A stretch of 64,000 nucleotides of DNA, taken from assembly GCA_030844895.1 (NCBI GenBank), contig CM061229.1, positions 107,134,975 to 107,198,974 of the forward strand, in the 5' to 3' direction. The stretch comes from Ambrosia x helenae. Taxonomy: Eukaryota > Streptophyta > Magnoliopsida > Asterales > Asteraceae. Each line of letters starts with the position of its first letter. The stretch's first letter is position 1. The position numbers and the translations under genes were made by a program. Under the pieces are notes generated by a model. That model saw only the letters and a list, made by a program, of their open reading frames with translations. It was not told where the DNA came from and made no database searches. Shown here one piece after another: positions 23,201 through 35,200 of the stretch.

Positions 23201-26200
23201 CCCCTAAAACCCTTGGTCAAATAACACTTGATGTCAGTTTCTCCGAAGGAAAGATGCGGAGAACTGAACCACTCACTTGTATAGTCCTCAACCTGCCGTC
23301 AAGCTATGATGTTATCATCGGTAGGCCAGGCTTGGTCACCTTCGATATGGCCGTCTCTATTAGCCATAAAAGTGTGAAGTTCCCTACCGAAGGTCGAGTG
23401 GCAACCCTCCAACCCTCCACATGGGTACTAATGATAGAAGGGAATGAAGACGAAAGAAACAAACAAGGTTTGAGTATTAACCAGAACATCCTGAACAAAG
23501 GATTAGGCTCAATACGGACCTTCCCGAAGAATTACTCTCAAAGCTTAAAGGGTTGCTCAAGAGCAACGTTGATGTCTTCGCTTGGAGTCCCAGTGACATG
23601 ACATGCATCCCACGCAAAATTGCCGAACATGAGCTTAAAATTCCTTCTAATGTTAAACCTGTAGTCTAGAAGAAACGAAGCCTTACCCCTGAAAGAAGTT
23701 TGGCAGCTTGCGAAGAAGTCGATAAACTTGTCAAAGCCGGAATCCTTCGAGAGGTTAAATATCAATCATGGGTTGCCAACCCTGTGATGGTTTGAAAACC
23801 TGATGAATTTTGGAGGACGTGTATAGACTTTAAAGATCTCAACAAAGCATGCCCTAAGGACTACTATCCCTTACCTGAGGTTGACCTCAAAGTCGACTCG
23901 CTTACAGGCTTCCCCTTCAAATGCTTCCAGGACACCTACAAAGGTTACCACCAGATACAAATGAAGGAAGAAGATGAAGAAAAAACTGCTTTCCATACTG
24001 ACAAAGGTATTTTTTGCTACCGAAAGATGCCTTTTGGTTTAAAAAATGCAGGTGCAACTTATCAAAGGCTAGTGGATAAAGCCTTCGCCAATCAAATCGG
24101 TAAAAACATGGTAGCCTATGTTGATGACATAGTAATCAAGAGCAAGACCGAAGAACAAATGCTCAAAGAAATACAAGAAACATTTGACAACCTCAAGGAG
24201 ATCAACATGAAGCTTAACCCAGTCAAATGCTGTTTGGTTTTGAAGAAGGAAAATTCTTGGGGCACATTGTAGGAAAGCAAAGCATCAAGGCTAATCCCAG
24301 CAAGGTCCAAGTTGTTCTAAATATGAAATCTCCTCAAACAAAGAAAGAGGTGGAAAACTTGCAGCCTTGAAGCGTTTCATGTCCAAATTGGCTGAAAGGT
24401 CCCTGGCCTTCTTCAAAACCCTCAAAGGATGCATTGATAAGAAAGATTTCATATGGACCGAGGAAGCTGAGGAAGCCTTCAACCAAATGAAACAACATCT
24501 TGCTTCCCTTCCCACCATCGCTGCTCCTGAAACCTGGGAAACGATCTCTTTCAATCTATTAGTTACTGAAGAAGCCTTCAGCGCTGTCCTCACAATCGAA
24601 CCAGACAAGGCTCAGGTACCCGTCTACTTCTTCAGTAAATCTTTAAAGTTAGCAGAGGTCAAGTACCCTCCTTTGGAAAAATTAGCCTTGGCTCTTGTGC
24701 AAGCAGCCAGAAGGCTTCGAAGGTACTTTTAAGCACACCCAATATAAGTGGTCACTGATCAACCCATAAAAAGTGTGCTTAAAAAACCTGAAACCTCGGA
24801 CGACTAGCCAAATGGGCTGTCGAATTAGGCGAACTTAAAATCACCTATGTCCCGAGAAAGGCAATCAAATAACAGATACTTGCTGATTTCATTATTGAAA
24901 TTCCAAAGGAAGAAGTGACCGAAGTTATCATCACCATTGATGAACCCCCTGACCCTGAAGCCTGGAAGCTTTTTTCTGATCGGGCTTCTAGCATTGAAGA
25001 TTCAGGGGCATGCCTTGTTCTAACTAGCCCTGAAGGGTTGGAATTTACATATGCTCTTCGACTTGATTTTCAGACAACTAACAATGAAGCAGAGTATGAA
25101 GCCTTGATAGCAGGGTTAAAGCTTGCCGAAAAAAAAATGAACGTTCAAAGGCTTCAAGTCTTAACTGATTCACTGCAGGTTTCAAATCAAGTGAATGACA
25201 GCTACATTTCCAAGGAACCTAATATGAAGAAATATAAAGAAAAGGCAAAAGAAATCATGAATACGCTCTAGGCTTGCAAAATCAAACAGGTTCCTCGGTC
25301 CCAAAACAAGAAAGCCGATGCTCTTAGCAAGCTTGCTTCATTGAACTTTGCCCACCTCACCAAAAAAGTATTAGTCGAAGTGCTCAAGTCCCCTTCCATA
25401 CTAGAGCTCGAGGTTCAAGATGTGATCACTGAAGTTGGACGACTCCCCTCATAGCATTCTTGAAGAATGGTGAGTTGCATCAAGATCATGTTGAAGCTGA
25501 AAGGGTTCGAATTAAATCCAAGCAATATATGCTTCAAGAAGACATCCTCTACAATAGAAGCTATTTGGCCCCGTTGCTTCGATGTGTGGGCCCTGAGCAA
25601 AGTCGGTATTTGATCAAGGAGGTTCACGAAGGGATATATGGGGCTCATTGTGGTCCAAGAACAGTGGTTGCAAAGCTCATGAACCTTGGTTAGTTTTGGC
25701 CGACTATGCACCGTGATGCAACCGAGCAATTGTAGAAATGTGAAGCTTGCCAAGTCCATGGCCCTATTCCAAAAAGCCAAAACATGACATGATTCCCATT
25801 AATTCGGCTTGGCCATTTCACAAGTGGGGAATGGACATAGTTGGTCCTTTCCCTCCAGCCAAGGGAGGAGTCAGGTTACAACTTGTAGCTGTGGACTACT
25901 TTAAAAAATGACCCGAAGTGAAACCAGTGGGAAAGATATCTGGAAAACAAATTATTGAATTTGTGTGGGAAAAATATAATATGTTGATTCGGCCTTCCTG
26001 GGTGTTAGTCACGGACAATGGTAAGCAGTTCGCTGAGAAGCCTTTTAGCTCCTGGTGTAAAGAACACCGAATAACACAAGTGTTCAGCTCAGTAGCTTAC
26101 CCTCAATCAAATGGGAAAGTAGTGAGAATAAATCGAAGCATTGTTAAAGGGATCAAAAGTAGGTTAGGCAGGAAAGGGGGTAAATGGCTTGATGAGCTTC

Positions 26201-29200
26201 CAAGTGTCCTATGGGCCATCAGACCACCAAGAAAAAAAGCCACAAAAAGACACCTTATAGCCTCGCCTTCGGTTCTGAAGCTGTAATTCCCGCTGAAATA
26301 GGAGTAACCACACCTCGAACGCTTCATTTGGATATCAAGGCTAATAAAATGAAGCCTTACTCAAATTCGATGTCCTAGAAGAACCTAGAGACTCGGCACG
26401 CCATTAGGGAAGCCCAATATAAGCAAAAGTTGAATCTTACAACAATGCTCGAGTCAAACATGAACGTTCAAGCCAGGGAATCTGGTTCTAAAAAACAATG
26501 AAGCGAGCAAAAAAGAAGACCAAGGAATACTTGGACCCAAATGAGAGGGTCCTTACACAATTCTTGAAACCCACAAAGGAGGGTCTTACAAGCTTGCCAA
26601 CATGGAGGGCAAGAAGCTTCCTTGCCATTGGAATGGCAAAAATATTAAAAGGTTCTTTGTTTAGCTTTCATGAAAATGTTGTCAAAACCAACCTACCGAA
26701 TGTAATATCCAAGTAATGAATGAATGAATGCTTCAAGTGATCCCCTTTCTATACCTGTCTTTCTATCCTATCATCAGGTTGAGAACCTTGAAAACACTCC
26801 ATGGCATGGGCATGTAAGGAGATAAGCTTTTAGGCCACATCGCTCAATAGGTTCAATGGTTGAATGAACCTATATAAGAGGTGAGTTCCTAAGTCAATAC
26901 AACTCCATGAGACCTACAAATTTTTTTTTTACATGTCTAATAGACGGGTTTGAACAGCCTACACCAATTGTTTCTTAAGTTTTTAAGCAAACTTACTAAA
27001 TATTAAAAAACACTAAGTATTGTACATAGGATAGGTGGCGACTTGTCTGCCTAGACCTCCTAAGGATAGGTGACTGCAGCACTTAACATTTTAAGGTGCT
27101 ATTGGTAAGACATTCCCCAACAAATACAAAGACAAAACAAGCAAACATGCAACAAAAATGACAAATAAGCTAAATAAACATAAACATACCTAATAAGCCT
27201 TAAGGGCTGAGTATTAACATAAAAAGAGGCTTTAACAAGCCATAACAAGCCATCAACCTACAAATTGTCCACAAGGCTTTAGCAAGCCTATCACAACACT
27301 TAGAACCTTGTTAGGTTCCATAATGAGACATTGTTCAAACCACCACAAAAGATGTTAATTGTTCACAGACATAATCAGTGGCGAAGCTTGACCCGAAGGT
27401 TCGGGGGGTCGGAAGTCACTAGTTTCGGGGGGTTGAAAACCAGTCTCGGGGGGACGAAACCCTATATTTCCAAAATTTTCTATACGAATACTATATAATC
27501 GGCACTTCTACGCAAAAATTCGGGGGGGGGGGGGGTCGGCCACCCCCGCCGGCCCCAACTAAGCTTCGCCAGTGGACATAATGCTAAGAAAGCTACGAAT
27601 AAAAAAACCATAAAGTACTTAAGCTGAACTACCCGAAGCAGATGGCTTCGAAGCTTCAGTCTATGCAACAATAGTCTCAACAGTCTTAGCCTTCTTAGTT
27701 TTCTTCCCAGCATCATCACCACCAACCTCCGAAGCATCCAAGCTAAGATCCTTCAGGCCTCCTTCATCAACATCCAAGGTCTCCTCACTATCACCTGAAT
27801 AGTACCTCTTCTTGGAAAAAGCTTCAAGTAGCTCAGCACAAACTGCCTCGTTCAGGCCTGATGTTGTTCTAAACAAGATGGAACCATCTGAATTAGAGTT
27901 GGATAACAACTTTCTTGAAGCCCTTCGAGTATGTCCTTCAAGGCTTCGCCCCTTTCCTGAACCTTTTATAGTTTTATCTGGGATTAGTATCCGTTGGGAT
28001 AAACGGGATAGAGATCCGGTTCCTTTGAGGGGTGGTCAGGCTATGCTATTTTTTAATTCTTAACTTTGTTTTTTCCTGTTTTGTTTGGTCCTTATGCTTT
28101 TGTTTTTCTTATTCTTGCAGTCATGTCTGCATTGGATTTTATTAAGAGTGATGATGTGTCGGATGTTGTGAACTATGTTAATGTTCCAAATGTGAAGGGG
28201 TTCTCAAAGCCTAGTTCTTCTAAGGCTTCTACTAGGCGTTCAAGCCGAAGGTTGTTGAATGATGCTAAACAGCCAAGTGTGTCTGAGGCTGTGAATGTGA
28301 GTGATGAGATTGAAGACTCTGAAGATGATAAGGATGAGGGGGTTCAGATTGAGGTTGCTGAGAAGTTGCCGAGTGTTGTGGCGAAGAAAGGAAAGAGTAA
28401 GAAGGCTGTTGGTGCCAAGGTTGGTGTTTTAAAGAATGCTGAAGGTGCTACCAGTGTTGAAGGTGAAGGAGTTTATGCTCCTGGGTGGAATGTGAAGGTT
28501 AATAATAACTTTGAGTCGTCTGTTGTGTGTGAAGATGTTTTAGCTCATCTTGCTCCTCCTGGTGTGAAGGATACCTTGGAAGCTATAGAGGATGATGTTT
28601 TGCTTTCCAAGATGGTGATGGGGGCTTGCAACCTTGCAGCCATGCTTCCAGAGGGTGTGAGCATGTTTAGAAAGAGAATGGCTGAGTATCAGGAGTTTGC
28701 AAAGAAGAAGAATGAGATGAAAGCTTCCCTTGCTTCCTTGAAGAAGGATGCCAGGAGTACGCTAAGAAAGAAAAAACCCTTATTGGTCTTATTGATGAAC
28801 TCAAGAAAGCTCATGAAGCGGAGGCTGCAAAGTGTGAGGCTGCAAGGGTTGAGGTAGAAGCAGATAGGGCTGCCTTGGAGGTTGAGAAGAAAGCTTTTGA
28901 GAAGGAGAAGGGAAGGTTGGAGGCTTCACTTGCCCAGGCTTTAGCAGATAACAAGTGGTTGATCGAGAGTGGGTTTCAGCAAGTGGTTACATACCTTATG
29001 CATTCATCTAAATTTAACTCTGCATTGGGAGAGGTTTACACCAAGCTGTTCATTTATGGAAAGCATGCGGATTATATGGCCTGGTTTAAGGCACATGAAG
29101 CTGGACATGATTTGGAGCAGTCTCCTCTCTATCAGCCCAACTCTATGGATGTTTTTAAAGAGTCTGTTGTGAAGATGGAACACTTGACATATCCCTATGT

Positions 29201-32200
29201 CACTAAAGTGTCGTCTCTTCATGGTAAACCTTTGCAGGATTTGAAGCAGCTGAAGCCTCCAGGCCTGAACGAGGCAGTTTGTGCTGAGCTACTTGAAGCT
29301 TTTTCCAAGAAGAGGTCCTATTCAGGTGATAGTGAGGAGACCTTGGATTTTGATGAAGAAGGCCTGAAGGATGTTAACTTGGATACCTCAGAGGTTGGTG
29401 GTGATGATGCTCGAAAAAAAACCAAGAAGGCAAAGAAGGATAAGACTATTGAGACTGTTGCTGCAGAGACTGAAGCTTCGAAGCCATCTGCTTCGGGTAG
29501 TACAGCTTAAGTACTTTATGCTTTCTTATTCGTAGCTTTCTTAGCATTATGTTTGTGAACAATTAACATCTTTTGTGGTGGTTTGAACAATGTCTCATTA
29601 TGGAACCTGACAAGGTTCTAAGTGTTGTGGTAGGATTGCTAAAGCCTTGTGGACAATTTGTAGGTTGATGGCTTGTTAAAGCCTCTTTTTAAGTTAATAT
29701 TCAGCCCTTAAGGCTTATTGGGTATGTTTATGTTTGTTTAGCTTATTTGTCATTTTTGTTGCATGTTTGCATGTTTTGTCTTTGTATTTGTTGGGGAATG
29801 TCTTACCAATAGCACCTTAAAAGGTTAAATGCCGCAATCACCTATCCTTAAGGTAGTCTAGGAAGACAAGTCGCCACCTATCCTATGTACACTACTTAGT
29901 GTTTTTTGATATTTCGTAAGTTTGCTTAAAAACTTAAAGAACAATTGGTGTAGGATGTTCAAGCCCGTCTATGAGATGTAAAAAAAAATTGTAGGTATCA
30001 TGGAGTTGGATTGACTTAGGAACCCACCCCTTATTCAACCATTGAACCTATTGAGCGATGTGTACTGGGAGTTCATCCCTTACATGGCCCATGCCATGGA
30101 GTGTTTTGCAAGGTTCTCAACCTGATGACAGGATAGAAAGACAGGTATAGAAAGGGGATCGGTTGATCCATTCATTCATTCATTATTTGGATATTAAATT
30201 CGGTGGGTTGGTTTTGACAACATTTTCATAAAAGCTAAACAAAGAACCTTTTAAGATTTTTGTCATTCCAATGGCGAGGAAGCTTCTTGCCCTCCATGTT
30301 GGCAAGCTTGTAAGACCCTCCTTTGTGGGTTTCATGAATTGTGTAAGGACCCGCCCATTTGGGTCCAAGTTTTCCTTGGTCTTCTTTTATGCTCGCTTCA
30401 TTGTTTCTTAGAACCAGATCCCCTGGCTTGAAGCGTTCATGTTTGACTTGAGCATTGTAGTAAGATTCAACTTTATGCTTATATTGGGTTTCCCTAATGG
30501 CTGTCGAGTCTCTAGCTTCTTCTAGGAGATCCAAGTTGAGTAAGGCTTCATTTTTATTAGTCTTGATGTCTACATGAAGCGTTCGAGGTGTGGTTACTAC
30601 TATTTTAGCAGGAATTATAGCTTCAGAATCGAAGACGAGGCTATAAGGTGTCTTTTTGTGGCTTGTTTTCTTAGTGGTCCCGATGGCCCATATGACACTT
30701 GGAAGCTCATCAAACCATTTACCCCTTGCCTGCCTGACCTGGTTTTGATCCCTTTAACAATGCTTCGATTCATTCTTTACACCAGGAGCTAAAAGGCTTA
30801 ACAGCGAACTGCTTACCATTATCCGTGACTAACACCCCAGGAAGGCCGAATCGACATATTATATTTTCCCACACAAATTCACTGATTTATTTTCCAGATA
30901 TCTTTCCCAATGGTTTCACTTCGGTCCGTTTTGTAAAGTAGTCCACAACTACAAGTAGGAACTTGAATCCTCCCTTGGCTGGATGGAAAGGACCAACTAT
31001 GTCCATTCTCCACTTGTGAAATGGCCAAGCCGAATTAATGGGAATCATGTCATGTTTTGGACTTTTTGGAACATGGGCATGGATTTGGCAAGCTTCACAT
31101 TTCTTCAATTGCTCGGTTGCATCACGGTGCATAGTCGGCCAAAAGTAACCAAGGTTCATGAGCTTTGCAACCACCGTTCTTGGACCACAATGAGCATCAC
31201 ATATCCCTTCGTGAAACTCCTTGATCAAATACTTACTTTGCTCAGGGCCCATACATCGAAGCAACGGGGCCAGATAGCCTCTTTTGTAGAGGATGTCTTC
31301 TTGAAGCACATATTGCTTGGATTTAATTGGAACCCTTTCAGCTTCAACATGATCTTGAGGCAACTCACCGTTCTTCAAGAATGCAATGAGGGGAGTCATC
31401 CAACTTGATCCAACTTCAGTGATCACATCTTGAACCTCGAACTCTAGTATGGAAGGGGACTTGAGCACTTCGACTAATACTTTTTTGCTGAGGTGGGCAA
31501 AATTCAATGAAGCAAGCTTGCTAAGAGCATCGGCTTTCTTGTTTTGTGACTGAGGAACCTGTTTGATTTTGCAAGACTGGAACATATTCATGATTTCTTT
31601 TTCCTTTTCTCTATATTTCTTCATACTAGGTTCCTTGGCGATGTAGCTGTCGTTCACTTGATTTAAAACCTGCAGTGAATCAGTGAAGACTTGAAGCCTT
31701 TGAACGTTCATTTTTCTGGAAAGCTTTAACCCTGGTATCAAGGCTTCATACTCTGCTTCATTGTTAGTTGTCTGAAAATCGGTAGGGAACTTCACACTTT
31801 TTTGGTTAATAGAGACGACCATATCGATGGTGACCAAGCCTAGCCTACCGATGATAACATCATAGCTTGATGGCAGGTTGAGGACTATAAAAGTGAGTGG
31901 TTCGGTTCTCCGCATCTTTTCTTCGGAGAAACTGACATCAAGTGTTATTTGACCCAAGACTTTTAGGGGTATGTCAGCTATACCCTTGATGGAGGACTCA
32001 GATGGTCGAAGCTTGGAGCGTTCCTCTGAGCTCAGTAAGTTGAAGTACCTTTCAAACATGATCTATGTTGCTGCCCCGATATCAATATAGGCTCCTTGTG
32101 TCTTGATTGAGCCTATGAGAGCTTCTACAACTAGAGGGTCATAGCTCTTTTCTCTTTCAGGTGGTGGGAAGCAAACACTTTGGTGTTCCCAAGCTTCCAA

Positions 32201-35200
32201 CCTTTGGCATTTGTTAGGAGCTTCTGGTTCAACCGGGACCATGTTAACTTCTTTCTTTTTGCCTACAGCTATGTTTTCTTTAACCCGACAGCCTCCTCAA
32301 TTCTTTTCTTGAGCTGGAAGCAGTCATTAGTGTGATGTCCTTTCTCCTCATGGAACTCACAGTACTGGTTGGAGTTTTCATTTCTCTTGCTCTTTGGTAA
32401 GGGACGGGGAGGTCTGAAGCCGTGCTTGACTTCTTCGGTTGCTAGGATCTCTTGAGGGGTTTTTGTTAAAGCTGTGAAGCTTATCGCTCGGTCTATTCTT
32501 GGAGGGTTCCTACCTTCAGACCTTCGGGATTCAGATCCCCAAGACCTTTTGTCATAGGACCCATAGTTACCCCTTTTTCTGTTAGGGCTGGAACTTCTCC
32601 AATTAGCAGCATCTATTCTTTGTCCTTTGATATCCACAGCTTCTCACCCCCCGACCCCGAATGTGGGCTTCAGCCCTCTCGAGGGCTTCTTCAAGGGTTC
32701 TAGGGAGATTTTTGTTGAAATCTCTTGTGAGGTACTTAGAGTTAATTGCATTCATTAACCCTGCAACCTTCATCTTTTCATCAGCACCCGCATATGTGAG
32801 ACCTTCCTTCTTGTATCGTTCAATGAAGTTTCTAAGGCTTTCATCACCCCTTTGTTTGATCTAGAAGATGACAGTGGCATCTTTGACACAACGTCTTTGT
32901 TGAGAGAAGTTGGCCAAGAATCCTTTGCCTGAGTCATCAAAGGATCGGATGCTTCCAGCTGGAAGGTCGTTGAACCAGATGCGAGCTATTCTGACTAGTG
33001 TTTGCATAAACATAACGCAACATTCAGGGTTTCCCCACTTTTCCATCGGGCTGCCCCAGAAAAGATTTGTAAGTGGTCCTCAGGATCTTCGGTGCCATCA
33101 TATGTTTTTATGTGAGAGGGCATTTTTAGTTTGGTGGGGAACTCATAGGCAGCTATTTGTGGAGAAAAACAAGATAGGCTGCTGGGTGTATAAGGCTGGT
33201 TAATGTTGTTTTCGACTCTTGTGTTATTGTCCCCATTCGAGTTTCCTTGGTGAGCAGCTAGTGATTGGCTAATGAGCTGCTGCCAGGGAAAATGAGACAT
33301 CATCTGGGCCATCATATGAGGTGTGAGGTTGAAGCCTTGAAGGCTTTCAGGTGTCGTCATGTTGTTGACTCCCATAGGCATGCTCATGGAGGCACTGTGA
33401 GCTATAGGCTGGGAAGCCATAGCTTGTTCCCATGAAGTAGGTGTTGGGGTGGAACACTTGTGACCGGGGATTGTAAGAGTTGGTTCAAAGTGAGCTCATG
33501 CCCTATGGGTGCACTAGAGACAGTAGGTTGAGATGTGAACAAGGGAAAAGGTGTTGGTAAGACTGAGCTGGGTCCGGCTCCAAAGTTATGAGGAACAAGC
33601 CGAGAACCGGAGGAAGTGAGATGAGGAGGAGGATGAGGTGGCTCGGGTGATAGTGAAGGTTCTTCTTCGTTATAATCTAGCCGGAGCCTTACCCCCTTTT
33701 CCCTCTCCCTGATCACATATTGGTTAAGGAGGGATCTCAGTTGTAAAAAGTGGTCTGCAGCTCATTCAGGGGTGAGATCTATGCACTCAGGTTTACGCAT
33801 GGAAGCCTCTAGGGGCTCCATTAAACGCTCATGAACACAATAACGATGACTTACGACATAATCAGGGGTGGCCCCATCAATTGGATTTTTTTTTGTTTTG
33901 TTTTTGTTTTTCTATTTTTTTTCATTTTTTTAATTAAAGAAAGGTTATTCCATTGCATGAGTGTTATTGAATATGGTCCACGTTTACGTGGCGATGGTGT
34001 GATACAATGAAGCCTCTAGGGGCTCCATTCCGTATCATTTAGCCTAAACACATCTCTTACATATTGGTCAGTCATCTAGTATTTTTTTTTATTAGCCGAT
34101 TGAATAAGTAAGATTAATAGGTTGTATTCTTTTTAACAAAATATTATTATATTCATGATATGTGTTCTCATTGATAATTCATTATTTTCATAATTAACAA
34201 TCCATCAACAGTAAACACGGGTAGATACATCTTAGATTTCTAGGTCTTACGTTTGGATCTTAAAATTTGCTCATCACATCATGCATAAGAGATCATTAGT
34301 TTTTGGTTCATATAAAATTTCACTAAGACATAACAAATCAAAACATTAAGTGTAAGAAGATTAGATATGAATTAATTTTTCAAGTTTAAATAAAAAACAA
34401 AGAAAGTGTTGTGAATTAATTAAAGTTCTCGGGTTATTCAAATGCGTGCACGTGCAGTTGATTGAGTCAATAAAGGAGCCGTTCCAGGTTTTAGTATTTG
34501 TCCAAGAATTATGGTGAAGTCCTGGTATTGTGGTTGATCCGAGTCTTTAGTTATAACCGTTTGTTTCTTGCTTATTTAAGTTAAGTCTGTTTTCACTTTT
34601 CATGTATGTACTCTCAATATTATTATCAATAAAGAGAATATGTGTTGAGTGTCATCGTTCATATTTGTGTGTTTGTTTAATTGTTATCTGAGTATGTTCA
34701 TACCAACACGTGGTATCAAAGCTTGTGAGTTTTTCTTTCGAATGGCTGAGATAATGAATCCTAATAACACATCACATACCCCACTACCCATTTTCAAAGG
34801 CGAAGGTTATGAGCATTGGAGTGTGAGGATGAAGACCATTCTCAGATCCAGAGGACTGTGGGAGATGGTGAACTTGGGAATGACTGATCATGGAGAGAAT
34901 GTGAAAGAAACAAGAAAGGAAGCCAAAAGAGATGCACAAGTTCTTCTTGTGATTCAACAAGGTCTCCATGATACTTTGTTTTCTCGCATTGTAGGAGTTG
35001 AAATATCTCAGGAGGCTTGGGATGTCTTGAAAATGGAATTCCAGGGAGACTCTCAAGCCCAGTCTGTTAAGTTACAAGGACTGAAATGTGAATTTGAAAA
35101 TCTTGCCATGAAGGAAGTAGAGGTGGTTGGAGATTTTTTTTTAAGGTTGATGGCTATTGTAACTTGTAAGTCAATAAAGGGCATATGGAGAAGATATCCC

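Larger units (their letters stand above)
21387..33806. repeat. Large inverted repeat of two Tat elements
   Basis: Arm 1 (21387-27863) and arm 2 (29266-33806, reversed) are the same family tail to tail, around a 1.4-kb segment present only in arm 2. Protein-level identity is around 90 percent by eye. Arm 2 lacks RT; arm 1 lacks most of the antisense ORF. Confidence 0.8.
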
